Notes: generated by a model from the letters alone, not told the origin. Positions 8,467 to 16,426 are shown, numbered from the stretch's first letter. The stretch: DNA of 64,000 nucleotides from Pseudomonas sp. URMO17WK12:I2 (GCF_003253735.1 NZ_QKYW01000006.1:248001-312000), one strand, 5' to 3'. Made by a program: numbers and translations.

Positions 8467-8642
8467 AAGACCCCTGCATCAGCGTCTGTAAATTCGATGA
8501 AGGCATTTGCCTGGGTTGCGGGCGTAGCAAGGCGGAAATCAAGGCCTGGAAGAAACTCGACAAGGCCGAGCAGCGTCTGGTGGTGGCCGAAGCGGCTATG
8601 CGCCTGATCTCGCTGGGGCCGAAAGCGCGGTGCAAGCGCTGA
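8463..8642 (+). CDS. DUF1289 small cysteine-rich protein
   Basis: A 59-residue protein starting MKDPCISVCKFDEGICLGCGR. The CISVC...CxGCGR cysteine pattern, followed by the helical KAEIKAWKKLDKAEQRLVV, is the DUF1289 signature, thought to bind metal; function unknown. The ATG at 8463 overlaps the scpB stop TGA (8464-8466), the classic coupled arrangement, and the gene ends at TGA 8640-8642. It is easy to miss because of its size. Neighbouring rluB starts 142 bases later and appears to have its own leader (TATGAT at 8721-8726 is a candidate -10). Confidence 0.88.
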   Translation: MKDPCISVCKFDEGICLGCGRSKAEIKAWKKLDKAEQRLVVAEAAMRLISLGPKARCKR

Positions 8643-8784
8643 GTCCGACAGCCGGTCGCCAGCTAGGGCCATTTGTGCAGCTAAGCTTGTGCGCCAGGTG
8701 CGTTGCGCCCCGTATGCGCGTATGATTCGCGCCCCTTCGACGACTTGATCGTCCCATCACCAGAGAACACCGGGAGGTGCCCAG

Positions 8785-9969
8785 ATGAGTGAAACCGAAG
8801 AATACAGCCCCGCTGGCGAAAAATTGCAGAAAGTCCTGGCGCGCATGGGCCTGGCCTCGCGCCGCGAGATCGAAGCCTGGATCACTGCCGGCCGCGTCAA
8901 GGTCAACGGCAAGGATGCCTCGCTCGGCCAGCGCGTCGATCTGCATGACGCCATCGCCATCGACGGCCGCGTGCTGCGCCGCGAAGAAGCCGCCGAGACC
9001 GTACGCCGTGTGCTGATCTACAACAAGCCCGATGGCGAGATCTGCACCCGTGACGACCCGGAAGGCCGTCCTACCGTGTTCGACCGCCTGCCGCGTCCGA
9101 AAGAGGGGCGCTGGATCAACATCGGCCGCCTGGACATCAACACCACTGGCCTGCTGATGTTCACCACCGACGGTGAACTGGCCAACCGCCTGATGCACCC
9201 GTCCTACCAGATGGACCGCGAGTACGCGGTGCGCGTACGTGGCGAAGTCGACGAAGAGATGATCGAGCGCCTCAAGGCGGGCGTGATGCTCGAAGACGGT
9301 CCCGCCAAGTTCACCGACATCAAGGAAGCACCCGGCGGTGAAGGTTTCAACCACTGGTACCACTGCGTGGTCATGGAAGGTCGTAACCGCGAAGTACGCC
9401 GTCTGTGGGAATCCCAGGGGCTGGTGGTCAGCCGCCTGAAGCGCGTGCGTTTCGGCCCGGTGTTCATGACTTCCGACCTGCCGATGGGCCGCTGGCGCGA
9501 AATGGGCCAGCGCGAAGTCGACATTCTCAGCGAGGAGGTTGGCCTCAAGCCGGTCGCCCTGCCGGAAATGAAGGAAAAGACCCGCGACAAGCTCGATCGT
9601 CTGCAGCGTAAAGCCGCCAAACCGATCAGCCGTGGTGAGCGCCCAGGGCGCGCGGTGCGCCCGGCCGCCGGCAGCACGGCGCCAGGCGCCAGCAGTGGCC
9701 GCGGTCGAAGCTCGCGTGATGAGTCGAGCGAGCGACCAGCGCGCGCGCCTCGTGGTGAGGGCCGCAGCGAATCGTCGCGTGGCACGCCGGTGGCCGAGCG
9801 CCCGCGTGATGTCGGCAAGAAACCAGCCAAGCCGCGTGGTGAGCGGCCTGAGTCTGGCGAGCGCGCACCGCGCAAGCCGGCTGGAGCTGGCGCCGACAAG
9901 GGCCGCAGCCGCCCGGCAGGCGAAGGCCAGCGCCCGGGTTTCGGCCGCGGTAGCCGCAAGCCACAGTGA
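8785..9969 (+). CDS. rluB: 23S rRNA pseudouridine(2605) synthase RluB
   Basis: A 394-residue RNA-modifying enzyme. An S4 domain occupies about residues 11-58 (LQKVLARMGLASRREIEAWI). The RsuA-type catalytic domain follows with GRLDINTTGLLM, where Asp117 is the nucleophile, and GRNREVRRLWES near 196. After about residue 270 a roughly 120-residue tail rich in Arg, Gly, Pro, Ser and Glu is predicted disordered and basic, likely for RNA contact. GGGAGGTG precedes ATG 8785. The gene is followed by a strong terminator shared with the convergent diguanylate cyclase. Confidence 0.92.
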   Translation: MSETEEYSPAGEKLQKVLARMGLASRREIEAWITAGRVKVNGKDASLGQRVDLHDAIAIDGRVLRREEAAETVRRVLIYNKPDGEICTRDDPEGRPTVFDRLPRPKEGRWINIGRLDINTTGLLMFTTDGELANRLMHPSYQMDREYAVRVRGEVDEEMIERLKAGVMLEDGPAKFTDIKEAPGGEGFNHWYHCVVMEGRNREVRRLWESQGLVVSRLKRVRFGPVFMTSDLPMGRWREMGQREVDILSEEVGLKPVALPEMKEKTRDKLDRLQRKAAKPISRGERPGRAVRPAAGSTAPGASSGRGRSSRDESSERPARAPRGEGRSESSRGTPVAERPRDVGKKPAKPRGERPESGERAPRKPAGAGADKGRSRPAGEGQRPGFGRGSRKPQ

Positions 9970-10000
9970 TGGATCGAAGCCTGTCGTAAGGCACTGCTGA

Positions 10001-10037
10001 AAAAAGGGCCCTATCCGTGAGGATCAGGGCCCTTTTT
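10001..10037. terminator. Bidirectional rho-independent terminator
   Basis: AAAAAGGGCCCTATCC then GTGA then GGATCAGGGCCCTTTTT: a GGGCCCT/AGGGCCC stem extended by ATCC/GGAT with one bulge. An A-run lies on the left and a T-run on the right, so it can stop rluB transcripts (plus) and diguanylate cyclase transcripts (minus). Confidence 0.93.
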
Positions 10038-10076
10038 CATGTTCGCCAGCAAACGAGGTCGCTGGCAGCGATGGCG

Positions 10077-11000
10077 TCAGACGGCCATCGTCAGGCAATT
10101 GCGACCGTTGCGTTTGGCGCTGTACAGCGCCTTGTCGGCGCGCTTCAGCAGCCCATCGGCCGACTCGCCGGCTTCCAGGGTCGCGCAGCCCAGGCTGATG
10201 GACATCTTCACCGGCCGGCCCTGGGCCACGCATTGCAAGCCCGCTACGGCCTCACGCAGGCGCTCGCCGACCAGTTGCGCGCCCTCGCGCGGGGTGCCGG
10301 ACAGCACCACCAGAAACTCCTCACCACCATAGCGGAACACCATATCGATGTTGCGCAGCTGATCCTTGATGGTGGTGGCGACGGCCTTGAGCACTTCGTC
10401 ACCGGCGCTGTGGCCGTGCTCGTCGTTGATGCCCTTGAAGTGGTCGATATCCAGCATCAGCAACGACAGGGGCTGGCCATTACGGCGGGCCAGTTCGATC
10501 TCCCGGCCCAGCACCTGGTCCATGGCAATGCGGTTACCGGTGTTGGTCAGCGGGTCACGCAGCGCACGTTGAACGGCTACGCGGTAGAGCAATGCATTGC
10601 GCAGCGGGTACATGAGAGCGGCCAGCAGGGACTCCAGCTGCGCCAACTCCTGATCGGAAAAACGCTGGCGGCGGCGGAAGGTCAGCTCGCCCAGGTACTC
10701 GCTCTCATGGCTGAGGCGGTACGTGGCCGAATGATTGGCCTGTTGGCCGATATCCAGGCGCAGGTCACTGCTCGAGTGCTGGTAGCCCAGGGAGTCGACG
10801 GGCACCAGGTGCTGCAACTCGCGGAAGAACATATCGAGAATGCGCTCGGCATCCAGGCTGGTCTGCAGTTGCAGGCCGAGACGCTGGCGCAATTGCGCCA
10901 GGCTGACCGGGCGGGTCTGCTCCTTGCGGGGTGAGAAACCGAGACGCTGCAGTTTGGCAGCGTCGAAATCGATCGTGTTTTTCTGGCTGGGGGGAACCAT
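10077..11000 (-). CDS. GGDEF diguanylate cyclase (PA3177-like)
   Basis: A soluble 307-residue protein with an unclassified N-terminal half and a C-terminal GGDEF domain (about 145-300). The active site reads RYGGEEF, with metal-binding Asp in DIDHFKGINDEHGHSAGD. An RNID sequence five residues before GGEEF fits the RxxD inhibitory I-site, so the enzyme should make cyclic di-GMP from GTP and be product-inhibited. The N-terminal half (REL, LVPVDSLGY, YLGELTFRRRQRFSDQELAQLE) looks like a degenerate GAF-type sensor. An ATG at 11024 lacks a ribosome site; GAGGTG stands 7 bases before ATG 11000. Gene position matches PA3177 of P. aeruginosa. Confidence 0.87.
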   Translation of the reverse strand: MVPPSQKNTIDFDAAKLQRLGFSPRKEQTRPVSLAQLRQRLGLQLQTSLDAERILDMFFRELQHLVPVDSLGYQHSSSDLRLDIGQQANHSATYRLSHESEYLGELTFRRRQRFSDQELAQLESLLAALMYPLRNALLYRVAVQRALRDPLTNTGNRIAMDQVLGREIELARRNGQPLSLLMLDIDHFKGINDEHGHSAGDEVLKAVATTIKDQLRNIDMVFRYGGEEFLVVLSGTPREGAQLVGERLREAVAGLQCVAQGRPVKMSISLGCATLEAGESADGLLKRADKALYSAKRNGRNCLTMAV

Positions 11001-11216
11001 TTTTTTGCACCTCTGGCGCTTCATTGCAGCTTGCGAGCTACAGAGCTATTTTCGTGCCAGTCTTTTAGGCTGTCCCGAAAGCCTTGAGGTTCAATGGGTT
11101 GCGACGACCGGATGCAGGCAGAGGGCCATTAATGGCAATCGGCCGTCAGAATGACGGCAAGCAATTGCCGCTTTCCCGGTTGCTGTGACAATTTAATGTC
11201 GCAGCTGCAGTAACTG

Positions 11217-11242
11217 AAAAACGGCCAAACCTGTAATGGCCG
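11217..11242 (-). terminator. Rho-independent terminator of yciK
   Basis: On the minus strand: CGGCCA, a 9-base loop, TGGCCG and then TTTTTC. It starts 14 bases after the end of yciK and separates it from the diguanylate cyclase gene. Confidence 0.85.
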
Positions 11243-11255
11243 ATTGCCGGGTCGG

Positions 11256-11996
11256 TTATTGAGCGTCGAACGCCTGCCCGTTGATCCCTTGGCTATCGGG
11301 CCCCATGAGATAGAGGTAGACCGGCATGATGGCCTCTGGCGTCGGCCTGGTTTGCGGATCCTCGCCCGGGTAGGCCTGGGCGCGCATATCGGTGCGGGTG
11401 CCGCCCGGGTTGACGCTGTTGGCGCGAATCGCGGTGATGCCCTCGACTTCATCGGCCATTACCTGCATCAGCCCTTCGGTGGCGAACTTGGACACCGCGT
11501 AGGCGCCCCAGTAGGCGCGACCCTTGCGGCCAACGCTGCTGGAGGTGAATACCACCGAGGCATCGGCGGACAACTTGAGCAGCGGCAGCAGCGTGCAGGT
11601 GAGCATGAACATCGCGTTGACGTTGACCTGCATGACGCGCATGAAATTGTCACCGGACAACTGTTCCAGCGGTGTGCGCGGGCCGATGATCGAGGCGTTG
11701 TGCAGCAGGCCGTCGAGTTTGCCGAATGCCTTTTCGACCATCGCCGCCAGCTCGTCGTACTGGTGCGGCAGCGCGCTTTCCAGGTCGAACGGAATCACCA
11801 CCGGCTGCGGGTGGCCCGCCTGCTCGATGGTGTCGTAGGTGCGCGCCAGATTTTCTTCGTTCTTGCCCAGCAGCAGCACCGTGGCGCCATGGGCTGCGTA
11901 GGTGCGGGCCGCGGCGGCGCCGATCCCCCGGCCGGCGCCGGTCACCAGGATCACGCGATCCTTGAGCAGGTCGGGGCGGGCGCTGTAATCGAACAT
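11256..11996 (-). CDS. yciK: YciK-type short-chain dehydrogenase
   Basis: A 246-residue NAD(P)-dependent oxidoreductase of the SDR superfamily. The cofactor motif TGAGRGIG lies at about 19-26, the NAS variant of the NNAG motif in LHNASIIGP at about 98-106, Ser in FTSSSVGRKGRAYWGAYAVSK and the catalytic YAVSK at about 158-162. The sequence follows the YciK branch (RVILVTGAGRGIGAAAARTYAAHGATV). Substrate unknown. Orthologue by position of PA3173, next to mupP as in P. aeruginosa. Confidence 0.88.
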   Translation of the reverse strand: MFDYSARPDLLKDRVILVTGAGRGIGAAAARTYAAHGATVLLLGKNEENLARTYDTIEQAGHPQPVVIPFDLESALPHQYDELAAMVEKAFGKLDGLLHNASIIGPRTPLEQLSGDNFMRVMQVNVNAMFMLTCTLLPLLKLSADASVVFTSSSVGRKGRAYWGAYAVSKFATEGLMQVMADEVEGITAIRANSVNPGGTRTDMRAQAYPGEDPQTRPTPEAIMPVYLYLMGPDSQGINGQAFDAQ

Positions 11997-12358
11997 GGTA
12001 GGAGTCCTTCGGATTTCTGGGTGTAAGTTGGCGGACGAAGCCCACCGTCGCCGTGGCGGGATTAATCCTAATCAACGGTGGGTGGTTGGCAGCTGATCGC
12101 TATCAATGAAGCAGCGGTGATCTCAGAACCTGTTCACGATTTTTATGCACATGCAGCGGCAGCTACAAGGTAAAAGCGGACTTCGCTGCTTTACCTGTGG
12201 GAACGGGCGGGGACGCCCAGTCCATGCCCGTGATTTTTTCGCGGGCATGGCCCGCTCCCACAGATAATCACCAGTCCATCCTGCGGGAACGAACGGCCGC
12301 TCTCGCCACTTAGCTGCCAAGATCGACGAATCTGGGCTGAAAGATCATGAGCAGGGCC
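11997..12358. other. Intergenic region between mupP and yciK
   Basis: A 362-base stretch without a gene. It holds a REP-like palindrome (12196-12262). The rest shows no convincing open frame with a ribosome site. A leftward promoter for yciK must lie here or further upstream; none can be named with confidence. Confidence 0.7.
12196..12262. repeat. REP-like palindrome, copy 2
   Basis: It runs from TGTGGGAACGGGCG to CCCGCTCCCACA with an inner CCATGCCCGTGA / TCGCGGGCATGG pair. This copy carries an extra GGGACGCCCAGT segment in the left arm, mirroring the GGGCGTCGCC segment found in the right arm of copy 1. Confidence 0.85.
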
Positions 12359-13030
12359 TCAGCAGCTGCAAAGCGCCTGATCGAGCACCTTGCGCAGTTC
12401 CAGCGGATGGTCGACCACCACGTCGGCGCCCCAGTGGCGGGGGTTGTCGTCGGGGTGGATGTAGCCGTAGGTGACCGCCGCCGTCTTGGTGCCAGCGTCG
12501 CGGCCGGATTCGATGTCGCGCAGGTCGTCGCCGACGAACAGCACGCTGGCCGGGTCGAGCTTTAGGGTCGAACAGGCCAGGATCATCGGTTCGGGATCCG
12601 GCTTGCTGCGCGTCACGTGGTCCGGGCAGATCAGGATCGAAGAGCGCTCGGCCAGCCCCAGGCGCTGCATGATCGGCTCGGCGAAGCGCAGTGGCTTGTT
12701 GGTCACCACGCCCCAGATCAGCTTGGCCCGTTCGATATCCTCGAGCAGCGGCTCGATGCCCTCGTAGGGGCGGGTCAGCACCGCGCAGTGATCCTGGTAA
12801 CGCTCCAGGAACTCCAGGCGCAAGGCTTCGAAGCCCGGGCTCATCGGGTCGATATCGAAGGCATTGAGAATCATCGCCCGGGCGCCGCCGGAGACGTGAT
12901 CGCGAATCAGCTTTTCTTTCACCGGCGGCAGCCCGCGCTCGGCGCGCATGGCCTGGCAGATGGCGATGAAGTCCGGCGCGCTGTCGAGCAGCGTGCCATC
13001 CATGTCGAAAAGAACCGCGCGCAAGCGCAT
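12359..13030 (-). CDS. mupP: N-acetylmuramic acid 6-phosphate phosphatase MupP
   Basis: A 223-residue HAD-superfamily phosphatase. Motif I is DMDGTLLDS with the nucleophile Asp near residue 9; motif II VVTNKP, motif III Lys in SKPDPEP and motif IV VGDDLRDIESGRDAG follow. The P. aeruginosa gene at this location (PA3172) dephosphorylates MurNAc-6-P in the peptidoglycan recycling shortcut that bypasses de novo UDP-MurNAc synthesis and lowers fosfomycin sensitivity. AAGGAGG lies just before ATG 13030. In P. aeruginosa it directly follows ubiG; here about 8.8 kb separates them, so mupP needs a promoter in 13031-13227. Confidence 0.9.
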   Translation of the reverse strand: MRLRAVLFDMDGTLLDSAPDFIAICQAMRAERGLPPVKEKLIRDHVSGGARAMILNAFDIDPMSPGFEALRLEFLERYQDHCAVLTRPYEGIEPLLEDIERAKLIWGVVTNKPLRFAEPIMQRLGLAERSSILICPDHVTRSKPDPEPMILACSTLKLDPASVLFVGDDLRDIESGRDAGTKTAAVTYGYIHPDDNPRHWGADVVVDHPLELRKVLDQALCSC

Positions 13031-13227
13031 CAGGCCTCCTTGGGATTTCGAGTCAAAGCGTTGGCGTGTGCCCGTACCGGCATGGGCAATGGGCGCGAGG
13101 CGCATGTTGCCAGTTTCCGATGCCGGATGGGGCCGCACGGGTTCTCCCACTGTATGTCAGTTTGTCGCAGTGTGCAGCCGATTAGGCTGTCGAGGGTTCA
13201 ACGCGAGCCGTGAAACGTCGACAGAGC

Positions 13228-13611
13228 CTATGTCATCAGGCTGACCTGGGCGGCGACGATGCGCCACCGGCCGTCCAGCTTCACCCAGCTCTGCTGTTGG
13301 CGGCCGATGCGCTCGCTGTCTGGGCGGGTGAACTCGGTGCTGCACACGGCGAAGTCCTCGCCGTAGGTGGTGATCATCGTGTTGCGCAGCTCGCGGTACA
13401 GACCGGTGGCTGGCCGTGCGGCGCGAAACGCACGGATCTCGTCGATGCCATAGAGGTTCTCGGATGCGCCCAAGCGGATGGTGCGGGCGTCGTGCCAGAA
13501 CAGCTCGTCGAGCACGCCGATATCGTTGCTGGTCAGCGCCTGTTCGTAGCGCTGGAAGGCGATGGTGACTTCGGCGTGTACGGCGGGCAGGTCTATCTGT
13601 TCAAGATGCAT
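13228..13611 (-). CDS. hpxZ: Oxalurate catabolism protein HpxZ (DUF3225, AtzH-like)
   Basis: A 127-residue single-domain protein of the DUF3225/SnoaL-like fold: VTIAFQRYEQALTSNDIGVLDELFWHDARTIRLGASENLYGIDEIRAFRAAR is the family core. NCBI-type annotation links it to Klebsiella HpxZ of the oxalurate branch of uric acid degradation, and AtzH of the cyanuric acid pathway is related. It starts 4 bases after the amidase stop, as the last gene of hpxX-hpxY-hpxZ. The family call is firm; its biochemical step in this organism is inferred. Confidence 0.85.
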   Translation of the reverse strand: MHLEQIDLPAVHAEVTIAFQRYEQALTSNDIGVLDELFWHDARTIRLGASENLYGIDEIRAFRAARPATGLYRELRNTMITTYGEDFAVCSTEFTRPDSERIGRQQQSWVKLDGRWRIVAAQVSLMT

Positions 13612-13615
13612 GGCT

Positions 13616-15010
13616 TCACTCCAGGTTCACGGCTGGGGCTTGGGCGATCCCCAGGCGCTCCAGCGCCGCGGCAGCGCGCAGGCAGGCGTCTTCGCGGAAC
13701 GGTGCGGCGATCAGTTGCACACCGATCGGCAGGCCGCCGCTGGTAAGCAGCGGTACGCTGACCACCGGCAGGCCCAGGAAGGAAATCGGCTGCGCCAGCA
13801 TGCCCATGCTGGCGCGGGTTGGCAGGTCGACGCCATTGATGTGCATGGCTTCCTGGCCGATGGGTGTCGCGCTGGTTGGCGTCGCGGGGGCGATCAGTAC
13901 ATCGACTCCGGCAAACAGTGGCAGTACCTGCTGCTGGAAGTGGCGGCGGAAACGCTGGGCCTGCACGTACCAGGCGGCAGGGATCATCGCGCCAGCCAGC
14001 AGGCGCTCGCGTGACAGCGGCTCGAAGGATTCCGGCGAGCTGCGCAGCGCCGGCAGGTAGGCGTTGCCGCCTTCGCTGGCGCTGATGATGAATGCCGAGG
14101 TGCGGGCCAGTTCGGCGTCTGCAAGCGTGACTTCCTGGCTGGCGTTCAGGGCCTTGGCGGCCTGGGCCACGGCGGCGCGCGCGCTGTCGTCGCACCACTG
14201 CTGGAAGTAGCCGCCCAGTACGCCAACGCGCAGGCCGCCCAGGTCCTGCTCGAGGAGCGCCGATACCGCTTGCGTGGGCTGGCTGGCCTGAAAACCGTCT
14301 GCAGGATCATGGCCTTGCAGCGCGTCGTACACCGCGGCGAGGTCGGCGGTGCTGCGCGCCAGCGGTCCGATATGATCGAGACTGCCCACGAAAGGATGCG
14401 AGCCGCTGCGTGCCAGCCGGCCAAAGGTGGGCTTGAGCCCGAATATCCCGCACAGCGAAGCCGGTACGCGAATCGAACCGTTGGTGTCGCTGCCCAGGGA
14501 GAAGTTCACCAGCCCGGCGGCGACTGCCGCTGCCGAGCCGCCGGAGGAGCCGCCGGCGATGCGCGACAGGTCATGGGGGTTGCGGGTCGCGCCGAAATGG
14601 GTGTTTTCCGTGGTGAAGCCATAGGCATAGGCATCCATGTTGAGCATGCCCGAGAGCAGGGCGCCGCTGGCTGACAGCTGGCGTACGGCCCAGGCGTCGG
14701 CCTGGGCAACTGGCCGGCTCTGAAACAGCCGTGCGCCGGCCAGGGTCGGGAAGCCGGCGACGTCGAACAGGTTCTTCACCGCGTAGGGTACGGCTGCCAG
14801 TGGCGGCAGGGGCGAGCCTTCACGCCGTTGCCGGTCCAGGCGCCCGGCTTCTTCACGCATGCGTTGCCCGGTGATCTGCGTCCAGGCGTTGATCGCCGGA
14901 TTCCGTCGCTCGATCAGCGCCAGGCTGTGCTCGGTGATTTCCCCTGCGCTGAGTTCGCCGGCCGCCAGGGCCTTTCTGAGTTCGCTGATGGAAAGCAGGG
15001 CGGGATTCAT
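13616..15010 (-). CDS. hpxY: AtzE-type amidase HpxY
   Basis: A 464-residue amidase-signature enzyme. The catalytic Lys79 (AVPYAVKNLFDV), cis-Ser155 (GGSSGGS) and nucleophile Ser179 (SDTNGSIRVPAS) are all present with the normal 24-residue spacing of the two serines. AtzE enzymes work as a GatA-like subunit together with a GatC-like small protein, which here is the preceding gene hpxX (ATG overlaps its TGA by four bases). By analogy with Klebsiella hpxWXYZ it acts on a ureide of the allantoate-oxalurate route. The exact substrate cannot be told from sequence. Confidence 0.87.
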   Translation of the reverse strand: MNPALLSISELRKALAAGELSAGEITEHSLALIERRNPAINAWTQITGQRMREEAGRLDRQRREGSPLPPLAAVPYAVKNLFDVAGFPTLAGARLFQSRPVAQADAWAVRQLSASGALLSGMLNMDAYAYGFTTENTHFGATRNPHDLSRIAGGSSGGSAAAVAAGLVNFSLGSDTNGSIRVPASLCGIFGLKPTFGRLARSGSHPFVGSLDHIGPLARSTADLAAVYDALQGHDPADGFQASQPTQAVSALLEQDLGGLRVGVLGGYFQQWCDDSARAAVAQAAKALNASQEVTLADAELARTSAFIISASEGGNAYLPALRSSPESFEPLSRERLLAGAMIPAAWYVQAQRFRRHFQQQVLPLFAGVDVLIAPATPTSATPIGQEAMHINGVDLPTRASMGMLAQPISFLGLPVVSVPLLTSGGLPIGVQLIAAPFREDACLRAAAALERLGIAQAPAVNLE

Positions 15011-15195
15011 GCCTGGTATACCCCGGCGACTTCCAGTCGGTCATCGAGCGGGAATTCCATCAGCGGCGCTGCCATCGCGGCGATGCGGCTGAACTGGGTC
15101 AGCAGTTCCTGGCGCCGTGCGTCGTCCAGCTCCAGGGCCAGAACCTGTTCCATCTGGGCGACATAGGCAGCCCAGTCGGGCGTGATCGGGGGCAT
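15007..15195 (-). CDS. hpxX: HpxX/AtzG-type small subunit (DUF4089)
   Basis: A 62-residue protein, MPPITPDWAAYVAQMEQVLALELDDARRQEL and onward, matching the DUF4089 family that includes HpxX and AtzG. AtzG is a GatC relative that wraps around and stabilises AtzE, so this is the probable partner of the amidase coded directly downstream. AAGGAGATCACT precedes ATG 15195; the ATG at 15228 has no ribosome site and would add only 11 residues. First gene of the leftward hpxXYZ operon, divergent from the RpiR-type regulator. Confidence 0.85.
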   Translation of the reverse strand: MPPITPDWAAYVAQMEQVLALELDDARRQELLTQFSRIAAMAAPLMEFPLDDRLEVAGVYQA

Positions 15196-15300
15196 AGTGA
15201 TCTCCTTGCGAAGGTAGCGGCTTGGCACCTCGGGTGCGGGGCGATGAATTTCTGCGCGGCGACTTCAGGCTGGCAGGTGACTTCCTATATCATCGACTGA

Positions 15301-15312
15301 ATGAAACGAAAG
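15301..15312 (+). promoter_or_regulatory. Candidate operator ATGAAACGAAAG, site 1
   Basis: The 12-mer ATGAAACGAAAG lies between hpxX and the divergent RpiR-family gene. The same 12 bases recur in inverted orientation at 16390-16401 before the transporter operon. Its position at the shared promoter region and before the second operon makes it a candidate site for the RpiR regulator coded between them. Confidence 0.5.
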
Positions 15313-15327
15313 TTACAAGGCGCCGCC

Positions 15328-16167
15328 ATGACTCGACTTGATGAACGTTTGCGCAGCCACTATTCCCAGCTTTCGCCTCAGGAGCAGCGTATCGCTGACT
15401 TCGTACTCGACCACTATGACGACCTGGTCAGCTACAACAGCGCCGAGTTGGCCCGCCTCGCCGGGGTCTCCAAGGCCACCGTCAGCCGGCTGTTCAAGCG
15501 CCTGGGCTACGAGAAGTACAAGGACATGCGCGAGGAGCAGCGCAGCCTGCGCCAGAGCGGCATGCCGGTGGCCGACAGTCGCGACGTGGTGCAGGGCAAC
15601 ACCTTGCTGGCCCGCCATTACAAGCAGGAGATGGCCAACCTTACCCAGTGGGTGAATGCCATCGACGCCGGGCAGTTCGGTGAAGTGGTGCAGGCGCTGG
15701 GCAGCAGCAAGCGGGTTTTCGTCGTCGGCATGCGCAATGCCTTTCCCGTGGCCCTGCACCTGCGCCAGCAGTTGCTGCAGGTGCGCAGTGGCGTCCAGGT
15801 GCTGCCCCAGCCAGGGCAGACATTGGCCGAGGAGCTGGTCGAGCTGACCGCCGAAGACATGGTGGTGGTGCTCGGGTTCAGGCGTCGCCCGCGGATCATC
15901 CGCCCGCTCCTGCAGGTGCTGCAGACACAGCAGGTGCCAACCCTGGTGATCTGCGAACCCCAGGCCCGGGGCATCATCGAGCTGGCGCGCTGGCATCTGT
16001 GCGCGCCGCTGGACAGCGTGTCGGCGTTCGACAGCTACGCCAGTGCCAACAGCCTGATCAACCTGCTGGTCAACGCGCTGTTGCACGAGCAGCTGGCCCA
16101 CGGCCGCCAGCGCATTCACCAGATCGCCAAGTTGTATGGGCAACTGGACGAGCTGGAACAGCGTTAG
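15328..16167 (+). CDS. MurR/RpiR family transcriptional regulator of the ureide block
   Basis: A 279-residue repressor/activator. The N-terminal helix-turn-helix domain (LSPQEQRIADFVLDHYDDLVSYNSAELARLAGVSKATVSRLFKRLGY, about 14-60) is the RpiR type. The C-terminal SIS domain (about 115-250; SSKRVFVVGMRNAFPVALHLRQQL) should bind a phosphosugar-like or ureide effector. It is transcribed away from hpxXYZ and towards the ABC transporter operon, so it probably controls both. The frame extends to an ATG at 15301, but that start would place the candidate operator inside the gene and neither start has a strong ribosome site; 15328 (AAGG 9 bases upstream) is preferred with moderate confidence. Confidence 0.85.
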   Translation: MTRLDERLRSHYSQLSPQEQRIADFVLDHYDDLVSYNSAELARLAGVSKATVSRLFKRLGYEKYKDMREEQRSLRQSGMPVADSRDVVQGNTLLARHYKQEMANLTQWVNAIDAGQFGEVVQALGSSKRVFVVGMRNAFPVALHLRQQLLQVRSGVQVLPQPGQTLAEELVELTAEDMVVVLGFRRRPRIIRPLLQVLQTQQVPTLVICEPQARGIIELARWHLCAPLDSVSAFDSYASANSLINLLVNALLHEQLAHGRQRIHQIAKLYGQLDELEQR

Positions 16168-16194
16168 TGCGCGTTCGTGGTGCGCGAAAACGGA

Positions 16195-16219
16195 AGGGCG
16201 CCAGGGGGCGCCCTTTTTT
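16195..16219 (+). terminator. Rho-independent terminator of the RpiR gene
   Basis: AGGGCGCC, loop AGG, GGCGCCCT followed by a T-run. It starts 27 bases after the regulator stop codon and isolates it from the ABC operon, which therefore needs its own promoter in 16220-16426. Confidence 0.92.
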
Positions 16220-16389
16220 GTGGCGATTGATTCGGGGGTTTCGCCTCGTCAGCGCGCATCGGAAGTCGTAGTTCCGGGTTCTAGGCCCCCGCTGTTACTG
16301 GCTTGCAAGGCAGCATTCAACTGGTTTTCAGAAAAAAAATGGCTAGAAAATGCCCTGGCACGTTGGTTGCAGATTCGAATATTAAGAAT

Positions 16390-16401
16390 CTTTCGTTTCA
16401 T
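16390..16401 (-). promoter_or_regulatory. Candidate operator, site 2 (inverted copy)
   Basis: CTTTCGTTTCAT on the plus strand is the exact reverse complement of the 12-mer at 15301-15312. It lies 26 bases before the start codon of the substrate-binding protein, suitable for controlling the transporter/hpxJ/hpxK operon. Confidence 0.5.
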
Positions 16402-16426
16402 GACTGACGACGATGGGGTGAAGCCG

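Noticed and set aside
12123..12320. A 65-codon minus-strand frame between yciK and mupP
   Set aside because: It runs through the REP palindrome and has no ribosome site or family match.
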